Assembly (NCBI RefSeq): GCF_916858675.1
Contig: NZ_CAKASM010000003.1
Coordinates: 84,672-148,671 of the forward strand
Length of the DNA: 64,000 nucleotides
Direction of reading: 5' to 3'
DNA from: Sphingomonas sp. Leaf21
Lineage (GTDB): Bacteria > Pseudomonadota > Alphaproteobacteria > Sphingomonadales > Sphingomonadaceae
Positions within the stretch are counted from its first letter, which is position 1, and every line of letters begins with the position of its first letter. The notes beneath the pieces were generated by a model that had not been told where the DNA came from, did no database searches, and saw only the letters and a program-made list of their open reading frames with translations. A program made the translations under genes and the position numbers. Of this stretch, positions 54,413-63,083 are shown piece after piece.

Positions 54413-55645
54413 ATGCTGTACGACGCCTATGAAATGCAACGCTCGATGCTGGCGGGGGCGAGCGCCCTGGCCAATTTCGGCGCGGGGCTGCTTCAGAACC
54501 CGGCCAATCCCTTCGCCTATTTCGGTGGCGGCGCGATCATGGGATCGGCGCTGGAGGTCTTCGCCCATGCCTCCGCACCGCGCGGCAAGCCCGCCTTCGG
54601 CCTGACCACGACCCGCATCGACGGACGCGACGTGGCGGTTCATGAGGAGATCGTCGCGCGCAAGCCCTTCGGCCAGCTGAAGCGCTTTCGCCGCGGGGGT
54701 GTCGAGGACAGCCCGAAGCTGCTGATCGTCGCGCCGATGTCGGGCCATTACGCGACCCTGTTGCGCGGCACCGTCGAGCGGATGCTGCCGAGCTGCGAGG
54801 TCTATATCACCGACTGGCGCGATGCGAAGCTGGTGCCCGTGTCGGAAGGGCGGTTCGATTTCGACGATTATGTCGATTACGTCATCGACTTCCTGACCGA
54901 GATCGGGCCGAATAAGGAACATGGCGGCACACATATGCTGGCGGTGTGCCAGCCTTCGGTGCCCTGCTATGTCGCCGCCTGCGTGATGAGTGCCGACAAG
55001 CATCCCTGCACGCCGCGCACCCTGACGCTGATGGGCGGCCCGGTCGACACGCGCGAGGCACCGACGTCGGTCAACCTGCTCGCGACCGAACGGCCGCACG
55101 CCTGGTTCGAGCAGAATGCGATCGCCACCGTCCCGATGACCTATCCGGGCGCGGGGCGGCGGGTCTATCCGGGCTTCCTGCAGCTTGCCGGGTTCATGTC
55201 GATGAACCTGGGCAACCACATGATTTCGCATTGGGAGATGTTCAAGCATCTGGTCGAGGGCGACGACGAGAGTGCCGAGGCGACCAAGCGCTTCTATGAC
55301 GAATATCGCGCGGTGTGCGACATGACCTCGGAATTCTATCTCCAGACGGTCGAACTGGTGTTCCAGCGCCATGCGTTGCCCAAGGGCGAGATGCTGCACC
55401 ATGGCAAGCGCGTCGATCCCGCCGCGATCACCGATATCGGCATATTGGCGATCGAGGGCGAGCGGGACGATATCTCCGGCCTGGGCCAGACCCGCGCCGC
55501 ACTGACGCTGGCGACCTCGCTGTCGGACGATAAGAAGCGCTATTATATGGCCGAGAATGTTGGCCATTACGGCATCTTCAACGGCTCCAAATGGCGCAAC
55601 CGGATCGCTCCGGTGGTCGAGGAGTGGATCAAGACGAACGGATAA
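54413..55645 (+). CDS. phaZ: Intracellular polyhydroxyalkanoate depolymerase
   Basis: Mobilises stored polyhydroxybutyrate in the cytoplasm. MLYDAYEMQRSMLAGASALA is the usual N-terminus. FGLTTTRIDGRDVAVHEEIV, LLIVAPMSGHYATLLRGTVE and VYITDWRDAKLVPVSEGRFD follow. The nucleophile elbow AVCQPSVPCYVA has Ser182, and PAAITDIGILAIEGERDDIS, GHYGIFNGSKWRN complete the alpha/beta-hydrolase triad region. 410 residues, the DUF3141-free short form. A bidirectional terminator follows. Confidence 0.93.
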   Translation: MLYDAYEMQRSMLAGASALANFGAGLLQNPANPFAYFGGGAIMGSALEVFAHASAPRGKPAFGLTTTRIDGRDVAVHEEIVARKPFGQLKRFRRGGVEDSPKLLIVAPMSGHYATLLRGTVERMLPSCEVYITDWRDAKLVPVSEGRFDFDDYVDYVIDFLTEIGPNKEHGGTHMLAVCQPSVPCYVAACVMSADKHPCTPRTLTLMGGPVDTREAPTSVNLLATERPHAWFEQNAIATVPMTYPGAGRRVYPGFLQLAGFMSMNLGNHMISHWEMFKHLVEGDDESAEATKRFYDEYRAVCDMTSEFYLQTVELVFQRHALPKGEMLHHGKRVDPAAITDIGILAIEGERDDISGLGQTRAALTLATSLSDDKKRYYMAENVGHYGIFNGSKWRNRIAPVVEEWIKTNG

Positions 55646-55708
55646 GGGGGCTGGCTTCCCGCCTTCGTTCAGCCTGAGCGGAGGTGGCAGAAGGGCCGGG
55701 AAATAGGA

Positions 55709-55740
55709 AAACGCCCGGAAGCCATGGCCTCCGGGCGTTT
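55709..55740. terminator. Bidirectional terminator between phaZ and a PNPOx-like gene
   Basis: AAACGCCCGGA (55709-55719) pairs with TCCGGGCGTTT (55730-55740), an 11-base-pair stem whose loop contains the palindrome GCCATGGC. It is flanked by A and T runs on opposite sides and lies between convergent genes. Confidence 0.88.
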
Positions 55741-55759
55741 CGCATTCCGGTCATATGAG

Positions 55760-56239
55760 TTACGCGACCGACCCGACCACCGCATGGCTCGACGACTCGT
55801 CCGGGCGGATGGTCCCGCCGAACAGCATCTTCACGCGACCCGACAGCGAGATGTCGGTTTCCCACAGCTCCGCCGAGTTGATGTCGAAGCGGAGCAGCGT
55901 CAGGTTCGGGTCCGACTTGCCCTGCGGGAACCAGGCCTCGACCTGATTGCTCCACAGCTTGTCGATCTGCTGCGGGTCGTTGTCCTTGGACACATGGCCC
56001 GCCAGGCACGCGAAGAAGTCATGCCCCTTGCCGACGAACTGCGCCATCGCCTGACCACCACCGGCGATGCGGTTGTCGCGACCAGCAAAGAAGAACAGCG
56101 TGTTGGGCTGATCGTCATCGATCTGCGCGGTCATCGGTTCGGAATGCTGGCCATCGTTCAGGCCGATCATGACGAACGGGCTGCTCTTCAGCTTGTCGAG
56201 AAACTTGGCGGCGATTTCCTGCGGGCTGTCCTCGGCCAT
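55760..56239 (-). CDS. Pyridoxamine 5'-phosphate oxidase-like general stress protein
   Basis: A 159-residue split-barrel flavin-binding fold protein. KFLDKLKSSPFVMIGLNDGQ, PMTAQIDDDQPNTLFFFAGR, LAGHVSKDNDPQQIDKLWSN and WFPQGKSDPNLTLLRFDINS fit the general-stress FMN/heme-split-barrel group (pfam16242-like). It is likely a flavin or heme binding stress protein; substrate unknown. The ATG at 56239 has GGAGAG 6 bases ahead. Confidence 0.85.
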   Translation of the reverse strand: MAEDSPQEIAAKFLDKLKSSPFVMIGLNDGQHSEPMTAQIDDDQPNTLFFFAGRDNRIAGGGQAMAQFVGKGHDFFACLAGHVSKDNDPQQIDKLWSNQVEAWFPQGKSDPNLTLLRFDINSAELWETDISLSGRVKMLFGGTIRPDESSSHAVVGSVA

Positions 56240-56393
56240 CGTGGCTCTCCTTTCAGGGGTTTGGCTGGAGAACGACGTGAGGGCAGGGATGGTTGCGGGA
56301 AATGAGCCGAGACTTTCCCGCTGACAAACGCCGCACATGTTGGAACAAGAGCCACGACGGCAATTTCGCCGTCACTCACAGAAAGGACCACGG

Positions 56394-56483
56394 ATGTCCG
56401 TTGCCGATCTGTGCCTGATCCTGGGCGTAGTCATCGCCTTCGCGACCTTGGTCGTGAAGATTATCGACGTTCGCAACAGGTAA
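56394..56483 (+). CDS. 29-residue hydrophobic membrane peptide, candidate type I toxin
   Basis: An open frame with its own Shine-Dalgarno (AAAGGA, 7 bases ahead). The peptide is MSVADLCLILGVVIAFATLV then VKIIDVRNR: one membrane helix (about 3-23) and a short charged tail. The size and layout resemble holin-like or Fst/Ldr-type toxin peptides, although the sequence is not one I can assign. A GACGGC/GCCGTC hairpin (56356-56373) lies just ahead of the Shine-Dalgarno. Two hairpins with the same TAGCAG loop follow the stop codon within 11 bases. Confidence 0.55.
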   Translation: MSVADLCLILGVVIAFATLVVKIIDVRNR

Positions 56484-56493
56484 GGTGCCCGGC

Positions 56494-56558
56494 GGGGCTC
56501 GGGTAGCAGCCTGAGCCCCAAAGGATTTGAGCCCCGGCCGTAGCAGCGACCGGGGCTC
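56494..56558 (+). other. Twin hairpins with identical TAGCAG loops after the small peptide gene
   Basis: Hairpin 1: GGGGCTCGGG (56494-56503) with CCTGAGCCCC (56510-56519), loop TAGCAG (56504-56509). Hairpin 2: GAGCCCCGG (56529-56537) with CCGGGGCTC (56550-56558), an inner CG/CG closing pair and loop TAGCAG (56541-56546). The arm TGAGCCCC occurs in both, so hairpin 1's 5' arm could pair with hairpin 2's 5' arm instead. This permits alternative structures. There is no T tract after hairpin 2. Confidence 0.7.
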
Positions 56559-56648
56559 TACAGAAAGGCGGATGTCCTTCGCCTTCCCGAGATATACCCC
56601 AGCATCACCGAATTTTCAATTGCGACGGTCAGCCCGAACCGCGCGCCA

Positions 56649-56665
56649 TATCGTATCAAACGATA
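56649..56665 (+). promoter_or_regulatory. Candidate operator upstream of putA
   Basis: TATCGT-ATCAA-ACGATA is a perfect 6-base inverted repeat with a 5-base centre, 104 bases upstream of the putA ATG. It stands out in an AT-richer stretch (56600-56680). The regulator is not identifiable from the sequence. Confidence 0.4.
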
Positions 56666-56768
56666 CCCTTTCGCTTCATTTCCCGCTAAGCGCGGGCCAT
56701 CACAGCATCGCCATGCGGCTCACGGTGCGCCTCAATCGCGCCGGGTCGCCCGACCGGACCTAAGACCT

Positions 56769-59735
56769 ATGACCTCTGCCGTTACCGCCGACGCGCGCAA
56801 GACCATGAAATCGCTGTATCGCGCGCCCGAGCCCGATGTCCTGAAGCCGCTGCTCGACCGCGCCGCCGCCACGCCGGAGATGCGCGAGCGGATCATGGGC
56901 CATGCGTCCGGCCTGCTCGCCGACCTGCGGGCGGCGCAGAATCGCGGCTGGGTGAACCAGTTCCTCCAGGAATATCGCCTCAATTCGTCCGAGGGCGTCG
57001 CGCTGCTCAGTCTGGCCGAGGCGTTTCTGCGGGTGCCCGATCCCGAGACGGCCGACCTGCTGATCGCCGACAAGCTGGGCGAGGCGGACTGGCGCGCGCA
57101 TACCGGGCGCTCGGCCTCGAAGCTGGTCAATTCGGCCACATGGGGCCTGGTCGTCGGCCGCGCGCTGGTGGGTGAGGGTGAGGCGGGGCCGCTCAAGCGG
57201 CTGCTGTCGCGCGCGGGCGAACCGTTCGTCCGACAGGCGGTCGGCGCCGCGATGCGGATGATGGGCGAGATCTTCGTGATGGGCCGCACCATCGAGGAAG
57301 CGATGCGTCGCATGAAGAAGCCCGAGAACAAGGGCTTCACCGCCAGCTTCGACATGCTGGGCGAGGCGGCGCGCACGCATGAGGATGCCGAGCGCTATTT
57401 CCAGGCCTATGTGAAGGCGATCGACGCGGTGGGATCGGACCCGGCGGCGGGGCATTCGGTGTCGGTCAAGCTGTCGGCGCTCCATCCGCGCTACGAATTG
57501 CCGCGCGCCTATGAATGCGTACCCGCGCTGACCGACATGGTGGCGCAACTCGCCCGGCAGGCGGCGGACAAGGGTATTGCCCTCACTGTCGACGCCGAGG
57601 AGTCCGAGCGGCTGGAGATGAGCCTGGACATCATCGGCGGTGTCGCGGCGCTTCCCGCCCTCAAGGGCTGGGACGGGTTCGGCATGGCGGTGCAGGCTTA
57701 TGGCAAGCGCGCACGGGCGGTCATTGCCTGGGCCAACGGGCTCGACCGGATCATGAACGTGCGACTGGTCAAGGGCGCCTATTGGGACAGCGAGATCAAG
57801 CGCACCCAGGTCGAGGGGCTGGCCGACTATCCGCTCTTCACCCGGAAGGCTGCGACCGACGTGTCCTATCTGGCGGTCGCCAAGGATATGCTGGCGGCGG
57901 AAAATATCCGCCCCGCCTTCGCCAGCCACAACGCGCTGACCGTCGCGACCATTCTCGAATGGGCGGGCAACAGCCACGACTTCGAGTTCCAGCGGCTGCA
58001 CGGCATGGGCGATGGCCTGTACGAGCGGCTGGTGCGCGAGCATGGCCATAAGTGCCGCATCTATGCGCCGGTGGGCGGGCATCGCGATCTGCTCGCCTAT
58101 CTGGTTCGCCGCCTGCTGGAGAATGGTGCCAATTCCAGCTTCGTCCACCAGCTCGCCGATGCGCGGCTGACCGAGGCGGAGATCCTGGCCGATCCGGTCG
58201 CCAAGATCGCGGCCGTGGGTGGCGCGCGGCACCCCAGCATCCCGCTGCCCGTCGAGCTGTTCGCGCCGGGCCATCGCAACTCGACCGGTATCGACCTGAG
58301 CGACATCGCGACGCTGGACGCCACGGTGAAGGCGGTGAACAGCCCCGCCGTGAAGCCGGTCGCCGCCACGGCCGACGTCGCCGCGCTGGTCGCGCGCGCC
58401 CATGCGGCGTTCCCGGCATGGAACGCGACGCCGCTCGACACCCGCGCGGGCGTGCTGGAAAAGCTGGCCGACCTGCTGGAGGCGGACCGCGAACGGCTGA
58501 TGGCGATCCTGGTGCAGGAGGCGTTCAAGACCATCCCCGACGCGATCGGCGAGGTTCGCGAGGCCGCCGATTTCTGCCGCTACTACGCACAGCAGGCGCG
58601 CGCGCGGCTGGGGTCGGTCGAACTGCCCGGACCCACGGGCGAGCGCAACACGCTGCACCTCGAAGGGCGCGGCGTCTGGGCGACGGTCGCGCCGTGGAAC
58701 TTCCCACTGGCGATCTTCCTGGGCCAGACGGTGGCGGCGCTCGTCACCGGCAACACCGTCGTCGCCAAGCCCGCGCCACAGACGCCCGCGATCGCGCAGG
58801 CGGCGATCGAGCTGGCCTACCGCGCGGGCGTACCGCGCGACGCGCTGCTGCTCGCGGTCGGCGGGCCCGATATTGGCCAGACGCTGACCGAGGATCACCG
58901 GATCGCGGGCGTCGCCTTCACCGGCTCGACCGCCACCGCCAAGCGGATCGCGCGCACGCTGGTGGCCGACGACGACCGCCCGATCGTGCCGCTGATCGCC
59001 GAGACCGGCGGCATCAACGCGATGATCGTCGACTCGACCGCGCTGCCCGAGCAGGTGGTGGCGGACGTCGTCACCTCGTCCTTCCGCTCGGCGGGGCAGC
59101 GCTGTTCGGCGTTGCGCCTCCTGCTGGTGCAGGCGGATGTGGCCGACAATGTCATCGCGATGCTGAAGGGCGCGATGGAGACGCTGGTGCTGGGGCCGAC
59201 CGGCAACCCGGCCACGGATGTCGGTCCGGTGATCGACCGGGCGGCCTATGACAAGCTGATGGCCTATCGCGCGTCGATGGCGGGCAAGACCATCAAGACG
59301 CTCGACGCGCCAGCCGATGGGCTGTTCGTGCCGCCGACGTTGATCCGGCTCGATCGCGTGGAAGACCTGACCCAGGAATGGTTCGGCCCGATCCTGCACG
59401 TCGCGACGTGGGACGCGGGCACCCTGTCCGAGACGATCGCGAAGGTGAACGCCAAGGGCTACGGCCTGACCATGGGCCTGCACAGCCGGATCGCCCGCGC
59501 GGGCGAAGTCGCCGAGAGCGAGGCGGCGGTCGGCAACCTCTATATCAACCGCTCGATGATCGGCGCGGTGGTGGGCAGCCAGCCGTTCGGCGGCGAAGGC
59601 CTGTCGGGCACCGGGCCCAAGGCGGGCGGGCCGCATTACCTCTATCGCTTCTGCGCGGAGCGCGCGGTGTCGGTGGACACGACCTCGGCGGGCGGCAACG
59701 CGACGTTGTTGTCGCTGGACGAAGGCGGAATCTGA
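56769..59735 (+). CDS. putA: Bifunctional proline dehydrogenase/glutamate-semialdehyde dehydrogenase
   Basis: Oxidises proline to glutamate in two steps with substrate channelling. The FAD-binding PRODH barrel (about 60-470) has SVKLSALHPRYELPRAYECV and LVKGAYWDSEIKRTQVEGLA (Tyr338 region). The NAD-dependent aldehyde dehydrogenase (about 510-980) has WATVAPWNFPLAIFLGQTVA, IAGVAFTGSTATAKRIA and the catalytic Cys779 in SAGQRCSALRLL. 988 residues: the type A form without an N-terminal ribbon-helix-helix repressor, so it does not regulate itself. Confidence 0.97.
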   Translation: MTSAVTADARKTMKSLYRAPEPDVLKPLLDRAAATPEMRERIMGHASGLLADLRAAQNRGWVNQFLQEYRLNSSEGVALLSLAEAFLRVPDPETADLLIADKLGEADWRAHTGRSASKLVNSATWGLVVGRALVGEGEAGPLKRLLSRAGEPFVRQAVGAAMRMMGEIFVMGRTIEEAMRRMKKPENKGFTASFDMLGEAARTHEDAERYFQAYVKAIDAVGSDPAAGHSVSVKLSALHPRYELPRAYECVPALTDMVAQLARQAADKGIALTVDAEESERLEMSLDIIGGVAALPALKGWDGFGMAVQAYGKRARAVIAWANGLDRIMNVRLVKGAYWDSEIKRTQVEGLADYPLFTRKAATDVSYLAVAKDMLAAENIRPAFASHNALTVATILEWAGNSHDFEFQRLHGMGDGLYERLVREHGHKCRIYAPVGGHRDLLAYLVRRLLENGANSSFVHQLADARLTEAEILADPVAKIAAVGGARHPSIPLPVELFAPGHRNSTGIDLSDIATLDATVKAVNSPAVKPVAATADVAALVARAHAAFPAWNATPLDTRAGVLEKLADLLEADRERLMAILVQEAFKTIPDAIGEVREAADFCRYYAQQARARLGSVELPGPTGERNTLHLEGRGVWATVAPWNFPLAIFLGQTVAALVTGNTVVAKPAPQTPAIAQAAIELAYRAGVPRDALLLAVGGPDIGQTLTEDHRIAGVAFTGSTATAKRIARTLVADDDRPIVPLIAETGGINAMIVDSTALPEQVVADVVTSSFRSAGQRCSALRLLLVQADVADNVIAMLKGAMETLVLGPTGNPATDVGPVIDRAAYDKLMAYRASMAGKTIKTLDAPADGLFVPPTLIRLDRVEDLTQEWFGPILHVATWDAGTLSETIAKVNAKGYGLTMGLHSRIARAGEVAESEAAVGNLYINRSMIGAVVGSQPFGGEGLSGTGPKAGGPHYLYRFCAERAVSVDTTSAGGNATLLSLDEGGI

Positions 59736-59742
59736 CGATTAT

Positions 59743-59779
59743 CCTCCCTCGTCCGCCACGGGAGGGCGGGCGAGGGGGG
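59743..59779 (+). other. GC-rich hairpin covering the DUF2167 gene ribosome-binding site
   Basis: CCTCCCTCGTCCGCC (59743-59757) and GGCGGGCGAGGGGGG (59765-59779) form a long stem with few mismatches. The 3' arm contains the GAGGGGGGA that serves as Shine-Dalgarno for the ATG codons at 59781/59784, so the stem could mask it. Confidence 0.6.
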
Positions 59780-59780
59780 A

Positions 59781-60776
59781 ATGATGAATTTGCGGGGAAC
59801 GGGCGCCATTGCGGTGGCGCTGATGCTTGCTGTCGGGTGCTGGTCGGGTAGGGCCATTGCCGCCGATCCGGTGTCGGCAGCGAACAACGCGGAGGCGCAG
59901 GTCCGCGCCATCGAGCAGGCGCTGAGCAAGCAGACCGGCGATGTCGTGATCGGCCCGGCCAAGGCGACGCTGCATCTGGGCAACCGTTATTATTTCCTGC
60001 CTGCCGAAGATGCGAAGAAGGTGCTGACCCGGATCTGGGGCAATCCGGACATGGCGGTCAGCGATGTGCTGGGTCTCGTCCTGCCCACCGGAACCACGGC
60101 GTCCGACAGTGTCTGGGGCGCGGTCGTGACCTATGAAGACTCCGGCTATGTCAGCGACAAGGATGCCCACGAGCAGGATTACGAGAAGGTTCTGTCCGAC
60201 CTGCGAGAGGGCACGGCCGAACGGAACGACGAGCGCAAGAAGCAGGGCTTCCAGACGGTCCAGATCGTCGGCTGGGCACAGCCGCCATCCTATGACGCCA
60301 GGGACCACTCGCTGGTCTGGGCGCGGCAACTGAAATTTGACGGCAGCACGGGGCCGGACTCGCTGAATTACGATGTGCGACTGCTGGGGCGGCGCGGCGT
60401 GCTGAGCCTCAACATGGTGTCCGACATGAGCCATCTGGCCGAGGTCCGCGCCGCGGCGGCCGATTTCGGGCGGGCGGCGAGTTTCGACAAGGGGGAGACC
60501 TATGCCGATTACAACGCCTCGACCGACAAGACCGCCGAATATGGCCTGGCGGGGCTGGTCGCGGCGGGTGTCGGCGTCGCAGCGGCCAAGAAGCTGGGGC
60601 TGCTCGCCATCGTGCTGGGTTTCGGCAAGAAGTTCATCGCGCTGATCGTTTTCGCCGGATTGGCCGTGGTCCGCTGGGGCAAGCGGCTGCTCGGCCGGAA
60701 GGAAGAGCAGCCGGTTGAAACGTTCGAGGACGCTCCGCCCGAAAGGCCTGCCGAGGATCAGCCCCCGGCGGTGTGA
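59781..60776 (+). CDS. DUF2167 membrane protein
   Basis: A 331-residue protein with signal peptide (GAIAVALMLAVGCWSGRAIA), a large periplasmic domain (LHLGNRYYFLPAEDAKKVLT, DSVWGAVVTYEDSGYVSDKD, WAQPPSYDARDHSLVWARQL) and two membrane helices near the C-terminus (about 255-275 and 278-298). It ends in an acidic/Pro tail. It matches the DUF2167 layout, a family of unknown function. Its 3' end overlaps the convergent mscS-like gene by 19 bases. Confidence 0.85.
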   Translation: MMNLRGTGAIAVALMLAVGCWSGRAIAADPVSAANNAEAQVRAIEQALSKQTGDVVIGPAKATLHLGNRYYFLPAEDAKKVLTRIWGNPDMAVSDVLGLVLPTGTTASDSVWGAVVTYEDSGYVSDKDAHEQDYEKVLSDLREGTAERNDERKKQGFQTVQIVGWAQPPSYDARDHSLVWARQLKFDGSTGPDSLNYDVRLLGRRGVLSLNMVSDMSHLAEVRAAAADFGRAASFDKGETYADYNASTDKTAEYGLAGLVAAGVGVAAAKKLGLLAIVLGFGKKFIALIVFAGLAVVRWGKRLLGRKEEQPVETFEDAPPERPAEDQPPAV

Positions 60777-61936
60777 TGCACCTCCACTGGCTGGACCTGC
60801 GGATAGGGCATGACCAGCGACCCGTCCGGCGCGGCGGTGTAGGTGGTCTGCGTCGGATAGGGGATCGAGATCCCCTCCGCCGCAAAGCGCTTCATCAGCG
60901 TGACCAGCACCCGGTTTCGCAGGTCGTGCGCGGTCGCCCAGTCGTCGCCGGGCACGTCGAACTGGAGTGCGAAGTCCAGGCTCGACGCGCCGAACGTCTC
61001 GAACCCGGCGCGCGCGACCTTGCCGCCTTCGCCCTCGACGATCTCGGTCAATAGCTGGGGCACCCGCGCCAGCGTATCGGGCGGGGTTTCATAGGCGACG
61101 CCGATCGTGAACGACAGGCGGACATGGTCGCGCACCGTCGTGTTCTGGATCTCCTTGTCGAGCAACTGGCGGTTGGAGATGATCCGCAACTCGCCGGTGA
61201 ACGCCCGGATGCGGGTCGACTTCAGCCCGATCGCCTCGATCACGCCGCTTGTCGTGCCATAGCTGATCTTGTCCCCGCGCCGGAACGGCCGGTCGAAGAT
61301 GATGGCGAGGGCGGCGAACAGGTCGCCGAATATGCCCTGCGCGGCCAGGCCGATCGCGATGCCGCCGACGCCCAGGCCGGCGACCAGCCCGGTGACGTTG
61401 ACGCCCAGATTGTCGAGCACCACGACCAGCGCCACCGCGAACAGCACCGCCGTCACCAGCAGGCGGATCAGCCCCATCGCGGACAGCAGCGCCTCGCCCG
61501 AATAATGTTCGGACTGGGTGCGGTGTTCGATCGTGCCGAGGATCAGCTCGCGTGCCCAGATCGCCGCCTGGAACGCGCTGGCGATGGTGAAGAAGAAGCT
61601 GATCGTCTTGGCGACTTCGCCCGGCGTGCCCGCATAGCCCGAGACGAGTTGCGCGGCGAGCGTGACGATGAAGAACATGTTGGTCCGCGCGATCGCATGG
61701 CCCAGGATTACGCCCCAGCCGCCCGCGAAGCCCGGACGGCTGCAAAGCTTGTCGCCAAGCCTGCGGACCCACAGCAGCGCCAGCACGATGATCGCGCCGA
61801 AGCCGATCGCGATCAGCACTTTCAGCCAGTAGACCTGGACCCAGTCATAGGTCGCGTTGATGATGTTTCCCACCTGATCCGGTACGCGCGAGCCGTCGAA
61901 GATCGGTGCCTTGGGCGAGGTATTGCTCGTCGCCAT
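60758..61936 (-). CDS. Small-conductance mechanosensitive channel (MscS family)
   Basis: A 392-residue channel that opens on membrane tension to release solutes. Helices at about 35-58, 78-100, 108-130 and 155-178. The pore helix has the Gly/Ala pattern LGVNVTGLVAGLGVGGIAIG then LAAQGIFGD. The beta domain has IIFDRPFRRGDKISYGTTSG, VEAIGLKSTRIRAFTGE-like strand (VIEAIGLKSTRIR) and a C-terminal cage domain. The last 19 bases overlap the DUF2167 gene on the other strand. Confidence 0.92.
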   Translation of the reverse strand: MATSNTSPKAPIFDGSRVPDQVGNIINATYDWVQVYWLKVLIAIGFGAIIVLALLWVRRLGDKLCSRPGFAGGWGVILGHAIARTNMFFIVTLAAQLVSGYAGTPGEVAKTISFFFTIASAFQAAIWARELILGTIEHRTQSEHYSGEALLSAMGLIRLLVTAVLFAVALVVVLDNLGVNVTGLVAGLGVGGIAIGLAAQGIFGDLFAALAIIFDRPFRRGDKISYGTTSGVIEAIGLKSTRIRAFTGELRIISNRQLLDKEIQNTTVRDHVRLSFTIGVAYETPPDTLARVPQLLTEIVEGEGGKVARAGFETFGASSLDFALQFDVPGDDWATAHDLRNRVLVTLMKRFAAEGISIPYPTQTTYTAAPDGSLVMPYPQVQPVEVHHTAGG

Positions 61937-61960
61937 GGGGACTCCTGAATGGATGGGCGG

Positions 61961-62962
61961 TCAGGCCGCCTTGCTGGCCGGGGTTCCGGCCTCGAGAAAC
62001 GCGATCAGCCCGCACTCCACGCGGGACAGCCCGGCACGGGCGCGCGGCAGGCGAAGCGTCTGCCGGAAATCGGCCTGCCCCTCCTTCACCAGCGCGATCA
62101 GCGAGGGGTGGACATAGGATTTGCGCGCGATGGCGGGGGTGTTGCCCAGCTTTTCGACGACGGGCTCCAGCATCGCCTTCAGGCTGAGGTCCGCCTCCGC
62201 GAGCGCCAGCGCCTCGAACGCGGCGACGCTGGCGGCCCAGGTGCGGAAATGCTTGGCGGTGAAATCGCACCCGGTCGCCTCGCGGATATAGCAGTTCACG
62301 TCGGAGGAGGTGACCGGGTTGGCCTCGCCATTCTCGTCCACCCAGGCGAAGAGATGCTGTTCGTCCAGATCCTGGCAGCGCTTGACGAAGCTGGCCAGCG
62401 ACCGGTCGGTCAGGGTCATGTCGCGCATCTTGCCCGACTTGCCGCGATAGCGCAGCCGAAGCGTCGTGCCCTTCACCTGGCCATGGCGCTTGCGCAGCGT
62501 CGTCGCGCCGAAACTCTTGTTGGTGACGGCATAGGCCTCGTTGCCGACGCGGATATGGCCGTTGTCGAGCAACCGGACGACGGCGGCGACCGCGCGTTCC
62601 TTGCACAGGCCGCGCTTCTTCAGATCGGCTTCGACACGTTTGCGCAAGGCGGGGAGGGCGTGGCCGAAGGCGGCGCAGCGCTCATATTTCGCTGCTTCCT
62701 GCGCTTCGCGGAAATCGGGGTGATAGCGATACTGCTTGCGGCCCTTCTCGTCCCAGCCGACCGCCTGGATATGGCCGTTCGCGCGGGGGCAGAACCACGC
62801 GTCCTTATAGGCGGGGGGCAGGCCGATGCGGTTCAGGCGATCGATCTCCTCGCGGTCGGTGATCCGGTCGCCCCTGGCATTCCAATACGCCCAGTGGCCG
62901 CGAAGCCTGGTTCGGGTGATGCCGGGCTTGGTGTCATCGCAATAGACTAAACGGGTCGCCAT
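61961..62962 (-). CDS. DNA topoisomerase IB (poxvirus/bacterial type)
   Basis: Relaxes DNA supercoils through a 3'-phosphotyrosyl link. GIGLPPAYKDAWFCPRANGH-like N-terminal part (IGLPPAYKDAWFCP, GRKQYRYHPDFREAQEAAKY), the catalytic residues in DNGHIRVGNEAYAVTNKSFG, KSGKMRDMTLTDRSLAS, AKHFRTWAAS and the nucleophile Tyr283 in AIARKSYVHPSLI. 333 residues. The ATG at 62962 has GGGAG close ahead. It is divergent from the PfpI-type gene. Confidence 0.93.
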   Translation of the reverse strand: MATRLVYCDDTKPGITRTRLRGHWAYWNARGDRITDREEIDRLNRIGLPPAYKDAWFCPRANGHIQAVGWDEKGRKQYRYHPDFREAQEAAKYERCAAFGHALPALRKRVEADLKKRGLCKERAVAAVVRLLDNGHIRVGNEAYAVTNKSFGATTLRKRHGQVKGTTLRLRYRGKSGKMRDMTLTDRSLASFVKRCQDLDEQHLFAWVDENGEANPVTSSDVNCYIREATGCDFTAKHFRTWAASVAAFEALALAEADLSLKAMLEPVVEKLGNTPAIARKSYVHPSLIALVKEGQADFRQTLRLPRARAGLSRVECGLIAFLEAGTPASKAA

Positions 62963-63083
62963 CGCACTCCCTCGGGTCACCTTTGCAAATGCGTCGCTGG
63001 TCGCTTCGTTCCGGAACGGCCGATGCGGTCGCGGGTTTTGGACGAGCCATCCCCCAGGCATCCCCCCGACAGGAGTTATCCCC

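Noticed and set aside
56760..59636. A 958-codon open frame on the minus strand opposite putA
   Set aside because: Same reason: putA on the plus strand has full catalytic motifs, and the antisense translation has none.
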